Source of the DNA: Ricinus communis
Taxonomy: Eukaryota > Streptophyta > Magnoliopsida > Malpighiales > Euphorbiaceae
NCBI RefSeq assembly: GCF_019578655.1
Contig: NC_063259.1
Span: 13,730,489-13,794,488 of the forward strand
Direction: 5' to 3'
DNA length: 64,000 nucleotides
Positions 22,683 through 34,760 of this stretch are shown piece after piece (within the stretch, counting starts at the first letter, position 1; each line of letters opens with the position of its first letter). The position numbers and the translations under genes were made by a program. The notes under the pieces were generated by a model. The model did no database searches. It saw only the letters and a program-made list of their open reading frames with translations, and was not told the DNA's origin.

Positions 22683-23958
22683 TTCACCTTCTCGAGATCT
22701 ACATGCACCCCTTCTCCTGTTACAATATATCCTAGGAATATAACACTAGGAGTCATGAAAGTACATTTTTCTAGCTTTCCATACAACTTCTGCCCTCTCA
22801 ACCTATCAAACAACATCCTCAAATTAATTAAATGCTCCTCATTGTTTTTACTATATACAAGAATGTCATCTAAGTAAACAACAACAAATTTATTTAGAAA
22901 AGGACAGAGAACTTCGTTCATCAATCTCATAAAAGAGCTTAGGGCGTTGCAAAGCCCGAATGGAATCACTAACCACTCGTATAACCCTTGTTTTGTTTTG
23001 AAGGCCGTCTTCCGCTCATCTCCTTCCCTAATTCTCATTTGGTGGTATCCACTCCTCAAATCTATTTTGGAAAAGATTAAGGCACCACTCAACTCATCTA
23101 GCATGTCTTGCAATCTAGGCATAGCGAATCTATATTTGATTGTGATATTGTTTATGGAACGGCTATCAATACACATTCTTCAAGTACCATCTTTTTTTAG
23201 TACTAAGAGAGCGGGAACGGCACATGGACTCATGCTCTCTCTCACATAGCCCCTTTGAATTAATTCATCGATTTGCCTTTAAAATTCCTTACTTTTTTCT
23301 GGATTGCATCTATAGGCTGCCTTGTTGTGTAAGGATGCCCCTAGAATCAAATCGATGGCATGCTCAATGCCTCTAAGTGGTGGTAAGTCATCCGGAAAAA
23401 CATCTTTGTACTCTTCTAATAACTCATTAAGGGATGATGAGTTATCACAAGAAGTACCCTTTTCTTCTTTGGCCCTTACAACCAAAGAATACCCACCCCC
23501 CATTTCTTCCACTAAATTTTCAAATTCATTACAAGTTACAAGGAAGTTGCTTTTCTCTTTTTCTTTTTTAGCAACTTTGGGAGGTAAAGGCAACAATCTA
23601 ACTTTTATGCTTTGTTTGGTAGTTACTACATATACATTTGATTTACCTTGGTGCTCCGTATCATGGTCAAACTGCCAAGGTCTCCCAAGAAGTAAGTGAC
23701 ACGCATCCATTGGAAGAATATCACACCATCTTTCATCTTCAAACCCGCCTATAGAGTAGGCAACCAAGGCTTGCTTCTTGACTCGAACCCCGGTTCCATC
23801 ATTCAACCAATTAAGTTTATACGGCTCATTAGATCACTGGTTTGAAGCTTCAACTTACTCACAGCTTCAGATGAGATCACATATGTTTGGGCACCACCAT
23901 CAACTATAACATTACAAGTCTTCTCTCCAACCTTGCATCTAGTATGAAACATATTGTT
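22683..23958 (-). pseudogene. pol: B2 protease-RT
   Basis: Minus-strand protease region (I-V-D-G-G-A-Q-T-Y-V near 23900), then LLLGRPWQFD, a K/E-rich linker and RT with [31 protein letters not shown] and Y-L-D-D. B uses Y-L-D-D where the A, C and D families use Y-F-D-D. Stops interrupt the region near 23280 and 23180, with a frameshift near 23830. RT ends at the join with the C' LTR copy. Confidence 0.8.
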
Positions 23959-25095
23959 TCATTGCCTTAAGTCACTCTTAGGCTCCTTATACAAGATTCT
24001 CCTCACAACTCCAATCATGTTGCTCTCACTTTCTGGTGGTATATCCTCATCATACTCATCGTCGAAGTTATCACATTCATCCTCATCCGCAATGAAGTGA
24101 TAGAGTTTCTCTTCCTCATCCATTAAAGCACATTGAGTTGCGGTCAGAACATTTTTGCTAGGACATTCGGATGCAATATGCCCCCTTCCATGACATCTAA
24201 AACACTTTCTTCTTGTAGCATATTCATTTTGAGAAACTACAGCCTTTTCTTTCCCCTTGTCAAACTTACTTGGACTAGAGGATGATGGTTTATTTTGAAA
24301 AGTACTCCCCTTAATGTAAGAAGAGTTAAATCTCAAAGGATTCTTGAAGCCAAAGGATGGCTTAGCCTTTTCTTCCTTCAATCGCATATCGTATTTCATG
24401 GCCAATTTGCAAACATCATTGAAAGTAGAGTAGTGAGTAAGCTCCACCTTCTTGCCAATTCCCTTAGAAAGTCCCTTTATAAATCTTGCGATTTTAAAGG
24501 TTTCTTCTCATGCAAATCACAAATCAAACACAATTTCTCAAATTCTTTCACATACTCCTCTACACTCATGTTGTCTTGTGAAAGATGGGTTAGCTTAAGG
24601 TACTTGTTCATATTCTTTACTCACCCATTTGTCTCTCATTTTTTTCTTTAGTCTCTCCCACGAATCAAGTTTCTCTTTCCCTTCCCTTCTTCTTTGTGAC
24701 TTAAGATTTTCATACCATAGGGCAGCAAGACTTTTGAGTTTTAAAATGGCCAGTTTAAACCTCCTCCTATCATCATAGCCTTTATACTCAAATACGGTTT
24801 TAATTTGCCTTACCCAATCAAGGAAAGACTCACTATCATGACCACCATCAAAATCGGGTAGATCAATCTTAATGCATCTATCATCATCATTCTGCCTAGG
24901 GCCAGAAGTTTCACTATTATCATCATTTTCAAGGAAACTCAGTCTTCTAGTTGCTTGTAAAGCCATATCAGCTAGGGCATTCATCCTCACCTCCTGCCTT
25001 TTTTTATACTCCTCATTCTCCTCTTGAAATTTCTCCGTATTCTCAAGTTTTTGGGTGATGATCTGTAACATTCTAGCAAGTTCCTCCCTAGCCAT
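23959..25095 (-). pseudogene. gag: B2 gag
   Basis: The minus-strand ATG at 25095 opens MAREELARMLQIITQKLEN. A coiled-coil-like charged stretch, DLPDFDGGHDSESFLDWVRQ, ALWYENLKSQRRREGKEKLD and a CCHC knuckle (C-F-R-C-H-G-R-G-H-I-A-S-E-C, about 24165-24210) follow, then an acidic DDEYDEDIPPESES tail. One frameshift near 24600 separates the two halves. This copy keeps the segment deleted in B3 gag. Confidence 0.85.
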
Positions 25096-25362
25096 GATTT
25101 CACTATTTTACTAGTTAATTATAACTACAAGAGATGATTCTGCAGAATCTTTAAGCAACCAATAAAGAAATAGAAATTGACCTCGAGACTCAAGGCTTAC
25201 GAATTCAAACAATTTCACAAGAAAAGAACCTGTTCGAAGAAAGAAAACTCCTCAAAAGCTTTTTGGACGAGGGAGTAATCTTCAGTTCAAATCTGCTCCT
25301 CCGGTTTGATCCGTTTTTCGTATTGTCACGAAAATTTTCTTCTCCTATGCTTTGATACTAAA
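25096..25362 (-). other. B2 leader and degenerate PBS
   Basis: Leader between gag and LTR. The PBS region on the plus strand reads CTTTGATACTA (25350-25360) instead of CTCTGATACCA, so it is mutated. No CACGTGAGGGAG motif, unlike the A, C and D leaders. Confidence 0.65.
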
Positions 25363-25854
25363 TGATCTAAGTCAAATACACCTCACAACAGAAAACTTGT
25401 AAAGGTATTTAGACTAGATTGAAAAGAACCCCTTAATTTCATTCAGGGATTCACAAACTGAAATTTTGCACCAACAATCCAAGACTTACTCAAGACTATT
25501 GGAATACTAGGTAAGAACATAAGACTCACTCAATGTTCCATCAAAATCTTATCACTCAAGACAAACTCAAAGTAACAAGACAGACTCTTTAATTGAGACA
25601 AACTCAAAAAAATAGCGAGTACATGTTTTGTTTGATAATCAACTGTCCCTTTTCTCATTCCATAACTTATATATATAAGGAACTTACAAATAAGAAAAGA
25701 ATACAAAAAGTTGGCTTTAAATAGCCTTAAAACAACATTGAAAATGTTTGCACACCATAACCCCCACTATGTGAAAGTTTCCTTAATTAGATCATCCCTT
25801 GAATTCTTTCATTCAAGGCTGAACGTTTTAGGAACTTCTCACCTTCTCACCTAT
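25363..25854 (-). repeat. B LTR fragment (B2 5' LTR)
   Basis: Starts with the intact U5 tip (TGATCTAAGTC on the plus strand) and is cut at 25851-25854, losing about 290 bp of U3. CTAT is shared with the A LTR at the join. Confidence 0.8.
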
Positions 25855-26521
25855 GGAAGAGAAGATTACACGCCAAGATCGATACTTATAAGGTTTGGCA
25901 AAAGTTATTTGCTGAGCTATCACCCTTATTTATAAAGAAATAAGATCAATAGCTATAATGAGATGAACTTAATTAATCCTAGAAACTAACAAGTTAATAG
26001 AATTAAATTAAGGTAGAAGTGAAATCAAAACCTAAACAATAAGCTTTAATCTCAAGAACATTCAAAGAAACTCTTTAAGTAAAAACAAGGTTTCTATTCA
26101 ATCAAAAGGTTACATATGCTTTTGCAGAATTGTATAGCTCTATTTATAGAGTTTAAATAATCCTAATCCTAGAATGACTAGGATATGCGGCCAAGACTCC
26201 TAAATAAACAAATCTTGAATTAAAAGAGTAGCAAACTCCTATTTTGACTTGGACTTGTTAAAAGAAAACTCCTATTTTGACTTGGATTTTGAATTTGAAT
26301 ATTCAACCTTGGACTTGGGCCTTACGTTTGGGCTTGAATTCAACATAAATCAGATCATGTCTTCATGTTGGGCTTTAATCCATGAATGAAATACAATTAA
26401 TCAAAGTTGAATCTTGATCTTCTAAGTCCAACTCGCTAACCTTGCTTCTTTAATGCATATTGTCTATCACGTGGACCATGAAAGAACATAAGGCAGCCTT
26501 GAATCTCTTGCTTCTAGCTCG
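25851..26521 (-). repeat. A LTR fragment at left edge of satellite
   Basis: Minus-strand A LTR missing both tips: its U5 tip meets the B LTR at CTAT and its U3 side meets the satellite at CTCG(AA), 26518-26522. The coded tail near 26440-26510 is cut within ARSKRF. Confidence 0.8.
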
Positions 26522-28775
26522 AATGATCTCGGTGGAATCTTTTGGAGGAAGGAGGGAATGACGAGAATCGAGGCACGCCCAAATTTAGGACTTGGACTAT
26601 GGAGATCTCCATCATTCCTTGTTCCTCTCGACACGAGGACTCCTCATGGCACAAGGATTAGCGTAAAGAACCATGACAAGGCAGTTGACAAGCTTGGCCG
26701 GTGGATTTGATACTTTGCTTGATCATCAACCGGGACGAGATATAAATCCACGCGTGAAAGGGAGAAATCATGTTATTTTCGATTAATCCAAGCGTAATAC
26801 AAGCACGAGCGCAACCGTTTTGATTTCTAGGATGCATACAATGAAGTAATTTAGGTCGGAGTGTTATAAGGTAGGTCCACACGAATTTCTAGGACTACGG
26901 CTGACCAGTCAACTCTTCTCTGGTTCTTGATTTGACTTTAGTTTTTTCATCTTTCTTTATTTATTAATTCATATTTAGCTTCTAGTTTCTTTTTCTTATG
27001 GAATGAGGGATCTCGCACCATAAAAACCGTATGCAATCGAATACTTGAGGCTAATGAGCATACTATTTCAGTTTTCTAGCTTATGGGAAATCAAGTTATG
27101 GGTTCTTTCAAACACTTTGCGAGCTAATCACGAGTCTCCCTCGCTAATGTAGCCTTATCGCTCGTATCCTTCCTTTCTTTTGTGTTCTTTGTCTACCCTA
27201 GTGTCTACATCGATCCAATTTGATCCTTACGCCCAGCCGTACGGAGAAGAACAAAGAACTTGCGATTTCTTTCCTTTCTTTTGTGCCTCTCTTTCTAATC
27301 TCTATTTAGTATTATGGTTTGGTCCTATTTGGGGAGCATAAGCATGAGGGTCGAGTGAAAGCGCGCGTAAGCAGCGAGCATAGGCACAGATCCATTGCTT
27401 GGACAAATGCAAGGAAATTAAATTAGTTGATCGAGTATTGATATCATTCTCGAATGAAATGGGATCAGTTGATCGAGCATTGATATCATTCTCGAATGAT
27501 CTCGGTGGAATCTTTTGGAGGAAGGAGGGAACGATGAGAATCGAGGCACGCCCAAATTTAGGACTTGGACCATGGAGATCTCCATCATTCCTTGTTCCTC
27601 TCCACATGAGGACTCCTCACGGCACAAGTATTGGCGTAAAGAACCATGACAAGGCAGTTGACAAGCTTGGCCGGTGGCATTGATGCTTTGCTTGATCATC
27701 AAGCGGGACGAGACGTAAATCCACGCGCGAAAGGTCGAAATCATGTTGTTTACGATTAATCCAAGCGTAATACAAGCACAAGCGCGATCGTTTTGATTTT
27801 TGGGACGCATACAATGAAGTAATTTAGGTTGGAGTGTTATTAGGTAGGCCCACATGAATTTCTAGGACTACGGCTGACTAATCAACTCTTCTCTGGTTCT
27901 TGATTTGACTTTAGTTTATTCATCTTTCTTTATTTATTAATTCGTATTTAGCTTCTAGTTTCTTTTTCTTATGGAATGAGGGATCTCGCACCATAAAAAC
28001 CGTATGCAATCGAATACTTGAGGCTAATGAGCATACTATTTCAGTTTTCTAGCTTATGGGAAATCAAGTTATGGGTTCTTTCAAACACTTTGCGATCTAA
28101 TCACGAGTCGCCCTCGCTAATGTAGCCTTATCGCTCGCATCCTTCCTTTCTTTTATGTTCTTTGTCTACCCTAGTGTCTACATCGATCCAATTTGATCCT
28201 TACGCCCAGCCGTATGGAGAAGAACGAAGAACTTGCGATTTCTTTCCTTTCTTTTGTGCCTCTCTTTCTAATCTCTGTTTAGTATTATGGTTTGGTCCTA
28301 TTTAGGGAGCATATGCATGAGTGTCGAGTGAAAGCGCGCGTAAGCGACGAGCATAGGCACAGATCTATTGCTTGGACAAATGCAAGGAAATTAAATTAGT
28401 TGATTGAGTATTGATATCATTCTCGAATGATCTCGGTGGAATTTTTTGGCGGAAGGAGGGAACAATGAAAATCGAGGCATGCCCAAATTTAGGACTTGGA
28501 CCATAGAGATCTCCATCATTCCTTGTTCTTCTCGACACGAGGACTCCTCATGGCACAAGGATTAGCGTAAAGAACCATGACAAGGCAGTTGACAAGCTTG
28601 GCTGGTGGCGTTGATGCTTTGCTTGATCATCAAGCGGGACGAGATGTAAATCCACGTGCGAAAGGGAGAAATCGTGTTGTTTTCGATTAATCCAAGCATA
28701 ATACAAGCAGGAGGGCGACCGTTTTGATTTCTGGGACACATACAATGAAGTAATTTAGGTCGGAGTGTTATTACG
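26518..28775 (+). repeat. Satellite block 1, 973-bp monomer
   Basis: Head-to-tail copies with monomer starts (TTGCTTGGACAAATGCAAGG) at 27395 and 28368, 973 bp apart, preceded by a partial monomer. The copy at 28368 lacks one of two adjacent 42-bp repeats (27426-27467 and 27468-27509 in the previous copy). Block 1 shares variants (ACCGTATGCAATC, TCTAGCTTATGGG, CTACATCGATCCAATTT) not typical of the other blocks. Function unknown. No ATG-initiated gene is evident. Confidence 0.9.
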
Positions 28776-28785
28776 TGATCCAAAG

Positions 28786-29198
28786 TGATAAAATCAAGGC
28801 GGATCCTTCACCACTAAGCAAGCCACGAATGCATCCATTGAAGTATGAGGGTCCAATGACACAAGCTAGAAGCAAGAGATTCCAGGCTGTCTTGTGTTCT
28901 TTCATGGTCCACGTGATAGATAAGATACATTCAAAAAGCAAGGTTAGTGAGTTGGACTTAGAAGATCAAGATTCAACTTTAATTAATTGTATGTCATTCA
29001 TGGATTAAAGCCCAACGTGAAGACATGAAGATCAAATCTGATTTATGTTGAATTCAAGCCCAAACGTAAGGCCCAAGTCCAAGGTTGAATATTCAAAGTC
29101 AAAATCCAAGTCAAAATAGGAGTTTTCTTTTAACAAGTCCAACTCAAAATAGGAGTTACTCTTTTACTTCAAGATTTGTTTATTTAGGAGTCTTGGCT
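28786..29198 (+). repeat. A LTR fragment with coded tail
   Basis: The first 413 bp of an A LTR. It encodes GPMTQARSKRFQ and continues open to about 29006, slightly longer than in A1 where a stop occurs earlier. It is cut at GTCTTGGC before the TATA box. Confidence 0.8.
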
Positions 29199-29689
29199 AT
29201 GATAATAGGAGGAGGTTTAAACTGGCCATTATAAAACTCAAAAGTCTTGCTGCCCTATGGTATGAAATTCTTAAGTCACAAAGAAGAAGGGAAGGGAAAG
29301 AGAAACTTGATTCATGGGAGAGACTAAAGAAAAGAATGAGAGACAAATGGGTGAGTAAAGAATATGAACAAGAGCAGTACCTTAAGCTAACCCATTTTTC
29401 ATAAGACAACATGAGTGTAGAGGAGTATGTGAAAGAATTTGAGAAATTGTGTTTGATTTGTGATTTGCATGAGAAAGAAACCTTTAAAATTGTAAGATTT
29501 ATAAAGGGACTTTCTAAAGGAATTGGCAGGAAGGTGGAGGTTACTCACTACTCTACTTTCAATGATGTTTGCAAATTGGCCATGAAATACGAGATGCAAT
29601 TGAAGGAAGAAAAGCCTAAGCCATCCTTTGGCTTCAAGAATCCTTCGAGATTTAACTCTTCTTACACTAAGGGGAGTACTTTTCAACAC
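29199..29689 (+). pseudogene. gag: B gag fragment
   Basis: Matches B3 gag from about 45066 to 45560: NRRRFKLAIIKLKSLAAL, then MSVEEYVKEFEKLCLICDL and FNDVCKLAMKYEMQLKEEK. A stop lies at 29402-29404 and it is cut before the zinc knuckle. It is followed by the inverted B leader. Confidence 0.8.
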
Positions 29690-30695
29690 AAAGGCTCAAC
29701 AGAAATTGACCTCGAGACTCAAGGCTTACAAATTCAAACAATTTCACAAGAAAAGAACCTGTTTGAAGAAAGAAAACTCCTCAAAAGCTTTTCGGACGAG
29801 AGAGTAATCTTCAGTTCAATTCTACCCCTCTGGTTTGATCAGTTTTTCGTATTGTCACGAAAATTTTCTTCTTCTAAGCTCGGATACTTTCTTCTCCTAA
29901 GCTCTGATACCAGATGATCTAAGTCAAATACACCTCACAACAGAAAACTTGTAAAGGTATTTAGAATAGATTGAAAAGGACCCCTTAATTTCACTCAAGA
30001 ATTCACAAACTGAAATTCTACACCAACAATCCAAGACTAACTCAAGACTATTGGAATACTAGGTAAGAACATAAGACTCATTCAATGTTCCACCACAAAT
30101 CTTATCACTCAAGACAAACTCAAAGTAACAAGAAAGACTCTTTGATTGAGACAAACTTAAAAAAATAGAGAGTACACGTTTTCTTTGATAATCAACTGTC
30201 CCCTTTTCTCATTCCATAACTTATATATATAAGAAACTTACAAATAAGAAAAGAATACAAAAGAGTTGGCTTTAAACAGCCTTAAAACAACATTGAAAAT
30301 GTTTGCACGCCATAACCCCCACTATGTGAAAGTTTCCTTAATTAGATCAGCCCTTTTAATTCTTTCATTCAAGGCTGAACGTTTTAGAAACTTCCCACCT
30401 ATTCACACACCTCACTATTAATACTTTTATTTATAAGTTACAAACAAACTAAAACAAAAGTATTAAAATGCACACTAAAACAAAAGCATAAAATTCAAAC
30501 TAAAACAAAGCATAATAAAACTTGGCCTTGATGTGTCTCCTCCTTTCCTGCTGCATACCACATGCTTCATGGGCTTAGGTAAACTCCCAAGTAAGACAAG
30601 TAACAAATTCGGGCTTATGAGTAAATGGAGAAAACCCAAGAGTTTCTAAGACTAGAGCAACCGGCTCATGAGTAATGTTGCTTGACTTTGGATCA
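29690..30695 (-). repeat. Inverted B leader, PBS and complete B LTR
   Basis: Minus strand: LTR 30695-29915 (781 bp, ends TTTGGATCA and TGATCTAAG on the plus strand), PBS 29912-29901 (TGGTATCAGAGC), leader to about 29700. The leader carries the same duplicated TATCAGAGCTTAG-AAGAAG block as B3. Confidence 0.85.
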
Positions 30696-31639
30696 CAAAT
30701 TCAAGACATGGACCATGGAGATGATTTGATCCTTACGCCTAGCCGTACGGAGAAGAACAAAGAACTTGCGATTTCTTTACTTTCTTTTGTGCCTCTCTTT
30801 CTAATCTTTGTTTAGTATTATGGTTTGGTCCTATTTGGGGAGCATAAGCATGAGTGTCGAGTGAAAGCGCGCATAAGCGGTGAGCATAGGCACAGATCCA
30901 TTGCTTGGACAAATGCAAGGAAATTAAATTAGTTGATCGAGTATTGATATCATTCTCGAATGAAATGGGATCAGTTGATCGAGCATTGATATCATTCTCG
31001 AATGATCTCGGTGGAATCTTTTGGAGGAAGGAGGGAACGACGAGAATCGAGGCACGCCCAAATTCAGGACTTGGACCATGGAGATCTCCATCATTCCTTG
31101 TTCCTCTCAACACGAGGACTCCTCATGGCATAAGAATTAGCATAAAGAACCATGACAAGGCACTTGACAAGCTTGCCCGGTGGCGTTGATGCTTTGCTTG
31201 ATCATCTAGCGGGACGAGATGTAAATCCACGCGTGAAAGGGATAAATCGTGTTGTTTATGATTAATCCAAGCGTAATACAAGCAGGAGCGCGACCGTTTT
31301 GATTTTTGGGATGCATATAATGAAGTAATTTAGGTCGGAGTGTTATTAGGTAGCACCACACGAATTTCTAGGACTACGGCTGACCAATCAACTCTTCTCT
31401 AATTCTTGATTTGACTTTAGTTTATTCACCTTTCTTTATTTATTAATTCGTATTTAGCTTCTAGTTTTTTTTTTCTTATGGAATGAGGGATCTCGCACCA
31501 TAAAAACTGCATGTAATCGAATACTTGAGGCTAATGAGCATACTATTTTAGTTTTCTACCATGTGGGAAATCAAGTTATGGGTTCTTTCAAGAACTTTGC
31601 GAGCTAATCACGAGTCGCCCTCGCTAACATAGACTTATC
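30696..31639 (+). repeat. Satellite block 2
   Basis: It begins with a 27-bp piece from monomer phase 158-184 (30696-30722), then jumps to phase about 795 (GATTTGATCC at 30723) and runs to TTATC at 31635-31639. Monomer start at 30901. The jump is a deletion of about 610 bp within a monomer, next to the B LTR. Confidence 0.85.
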
Positions 31640-32406
31640 TGATAGGAAATCACCAATTTAGCAACCATACACCCCAATAGCTAAAGAGTTATAATATATA
31701 TGGAATGCAAGAAAACACCCTCCAATCAAGATGATTCCAAAACCCAAGGATCTCCTCAAGTGAAGTTAGGAAAAACTAATTCCAACAATGAAACTAGCAC
31801 TTGAATTCAGCTCCAAATGCCACAAACCAAGTATGATTTGATAAGTTATGAATCAAACACAAGATTTTGGTTAGAGAACGCCACAAACTAAAAATAGTTT
31901 GATAAGTTCAAAGTTCATGCAAGAACTTAAGCAAAAACACTCACAAAGAGCAAACAAAGATTATCATTCAAAATTCTATTCCATACAAATGAATTTGGCT
32001 TTGATATTTATAGCCAAAACAAGACAAAGAAACCTAAATAGATGTCTTTTGAGCTTTCCCACGTTTTCCCTTTAATTCCCCTTAAAACTCATTAAAAATG
32101 GTTGTTTTTTACATTGATGGCCCTCATTTTGTAACTCCCAAATGACAACTAAACATGTGCACTCATTTGTAACTCCACACAACACACGTATAACTCGCAC
32201 CTAATAAAATAATCCTTAATTAAATAAAAATAAACTAAAACAATTACTTAAGCTAAAACCCAAAAGATAAGAACCCAAAATGGACTGAATGCTTCATTAT
32301 AAGGTTGGACTCTTGTTTTCATGCATGAGTTGCATTTCCATTTTGGACCTTTTGGTTCATGCCTTTGCAATGTAATCTCGTGGCAGCCTTGATTCATATC
32401 ATTATC
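31635..32406 (-). mobile_element. C'' solo LTR with perfect 5-bp target duplication
   Basis: A 762-bp LTR (31640-32401), TGATAGGAAATC to TTCATATCA, flanked by TTATC on both sides (31635-31639 and 32402-32406). Excising it restores the monomer sequence GACTTATCGCTCG and the 973-bp spacing between monomer starts 30901 and 32641. A clean insertion followed by LTR-LTR recombination. Confidence 0.95.
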
Positions 32407-34390
32407 GCTCGTGTCCTTCCTTTCTTTTGTGTTCTTTGTCTACCCTAGTGTCTAAATCGATCCGATTTGATCCTTATGCCCAGCCGTACAGAGAAGAACA
32501 AAGAACTTGCGATTTCTTTCCTTTCTTTTATGCCTCTCTTTCTAATATCTATTTAGTATTATGGTTTGTCCTATTTGGGGAGCATAAGCACAAGTGTCGA
32601 GTGAAAGCGCGCGTAAGCAGCGAGCATAGGCACAGATCCATTGCTTGGACAAATGCAAGGAAATTAAATTAGTTGATCTAATATTGATATCATTCTCGAA
32701 TGAAATGGGATCGGTTGATCAAGCATTAATATCATTCTCGAATGTTCTCGGTGGAATCTTTTAGAGAAGGAGGGAACAACGAGAATCGAGGCACACCCAA
32801 ATTCAGGACTTGGACCATGGAGATCTCCATCATTCCTTGTTCCTCTCGGCACAAGGACTCCTCATGGCACAAGGATTAGCGTAAAGAACCATGACAAGGC
32901 AGTTGATAAGCTTGGCCGATGGCGTTGATGCTTTGCTTGATCATCAAGCGGGCGAGAAGTAAATCCACGCACAAAAGGGAGAAATCGTGTTGTTTTCGAT
33001 TAATCCAAGCGTAATACAAGGAGGATCGCGACCGTTTTGATTTCTGGGATGCATACAATGAAGTAATTTAGGTCGGAGTGTTATTAGGTAGGCCCACACG
33101 AATTTCTAGGACTACGGCTGACCAGTCAACTCTTCTCCGGTTTTTTATTTGACTTTAGTTTATTCATCTTTCTTTATTTATTAATTCGTATTTAGCTTCT
33201 AGTTTCTTTTTCTTATGGAATGAGGGATCTCACACCATAAAAACCGCATGCAATCAAATACTTGAGGCTAATGAGCATACTATTTCAGTTTTCTACCTTT
33301 TAGGAAATCAAGTTATGGGTTCTTTCAAGAACTTTACGAGCTAATCACGAGTCGCCCTCGCTAACGTAGACTTATTGCTCGCGTCCTTCCTTTCTTTTGT
33401 GTTCTTTATCTACCCTAGTGTCTAAATCGATCCGATTTGATCCTTACGCCTAGCCGTACGGAGAAGAACAAAGAACTTGCGATTTCTTTCTTGTTTTTTA
33501 TGCCTCTCTTTCTAATCTCTGTTTAGTATTATGGTTTGGTCCTATTTGGGGATCATAAACACGAGTGTCGAGTGAAAGCGTGCGTAAGCGGCAAGCATAG
33601 GCACAGATCCATTGCTTGGACAAATACAAGGAAATTAAATTAGTTGATCGAGTATTGATATCATTCTCGAATGAAATTAGAGCAGTTGATCGAGCATTGA
33701 TATCATTCTCAAATGATCTCGGTGGAATCTTTTAGAGGAAGGAGGGAACGACGTGAATCGAGGCACGCCCAAATTCAGGACTTGGACCATGGAGATCTCC
33801 ATTCTTCCTTGTTCCTCTCAACACGAGGACTCCTTATGGCACAAGGATTAGCGTAAAGAACCATGACAAGGCAGTTGACAAGCTTGCTCGGTGGCGTTGA
33901 TGCTTTCCTTGATCATCAAGCGGGACGAGAAGAAATCCACGCGCGAAAGGGAGAAATCGTGTTGTTTTCGATTAATCCAAGCGTAAAACAAGCAGGAGCG
34001 CGACCGTTTTGATTTCTGGGACGCATACAATGAAGTAATTTAGGTCGGAGTGTTATTAGGTAGGACCACACGAATTTCTAGGACTACAGCTGACCAGTCA
34101 ACTCTTCTCCGGTTCTTGATTTGACTTTAGTTTATTCATCTTTCTTTATTTATTAATTCATATTTAGCTTCTAGTTTCTTTTACTTATGGAATGAGGGAT
34201 CTCGCACCACAAAAACCATATGCAATCGAATACTTGAGGCTAATGAGCATACTATTTCAGTTTTCTACCTTATGGGAAATCAAGTTATGGGTTCTTTCAA
34301 GAACTTTGCGAGCTAATCACGAGTCGCCCTCGCTAACGTAGACTTATTGCTTGCGTCCTTCCTTTCTTTTGTGTTCTTTGTCTACCCTAG
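32402..34390 (+). repeat. Satellite block 3
   Basis: Monomer starts at 32641 and 33612 (971 bp apart). The block ends at monomer phase 778 (CTACCCTAG), where the D element begins. Both copies have small changes that close the plus-strand open frame present in most monomers. Confidence 0.9.
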
Positions 34391-34660
34391 TGATGCAACC
34401 AAGGATGCATTTAAGTCAACTAGCATGGATCTACTAGCCTATGGAGGACCAATGACACGAGCAAGGAGTAAAAAGTTCAAGCAAGCCTTAAATTTTTACT
34501 TGGAGCATGTTTTGAAGATGGCTAATGATGGTGCTTTTAATGAAGATAACAACGCCTTGAAAATAGTGACATTAATTGCTATTAATGAAGCTTAAACTTC
34601 TAGTCATGGAACAAGGTCAAGGTCAAAGATCAAGGATCAAAATCAACAAGTTTCCCTCGG

Positions 34661-34760
34661 GTTTCTAGAAGCATTGGGCCGCACATTAGGGTTTCTAGAA
34701 GCATTGGGCCGCACATTAGAGTTTCTAGAAGTATTTGGCCGTACATTAGGGTTTCTAGAA
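34661..34760 (+). repeat. 30-bp minisatellite in D 5' LTR
   Basis: Units at 34661-34690, 34691-34720 and 34721-34750, plus a partial. The third unit has three changes. The 3' LTR has a single full unit at 40642-40671 and a partial, which explains the 61-bp length difference between LTRs. Confidence 0.9.

Larger units (their letters stand above)
22683..25854 (-). mobile_element. Element B2: LTR, gag, protease, RT (truncated)
   Basis: Minus-strand B-family element: truncated 5' LTR (25854-25363), degenerate PBS, leader, gag, protease and RT, lost beyond HVDLEKVN at 22683. RNase H, integrase and the 3' LTR are missing. Confidence 0.85.
28776..30695. mobile_element. A/B composite with inverted ends inside the satellite
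   Basis: Left to right: B-type tip TGATCCAAAG (28776-28785), A LTR U3 part (+), B gag piece (+), about 10 bp of unplaced sequence, then inverted B leader, PBS and complete LTR (-). Both outer ends are U3-type LTR tips, so it is not a normal element. No matching 5-bp repeats flank it (TTACG and CAAAT). Confidence 0.75.

Noticed and set aside
27399..27683. A 94-codon plus-strand open frame repeated in most satellite monomers
   Set aside because: It begins at TTG, not ATG, and is broken in several monomers (28368, 32641, 33612, 51373 copies). The opposite strand is open as well. Openness fits low stop density in a homogenised repeat; I see no evidence of a gene.
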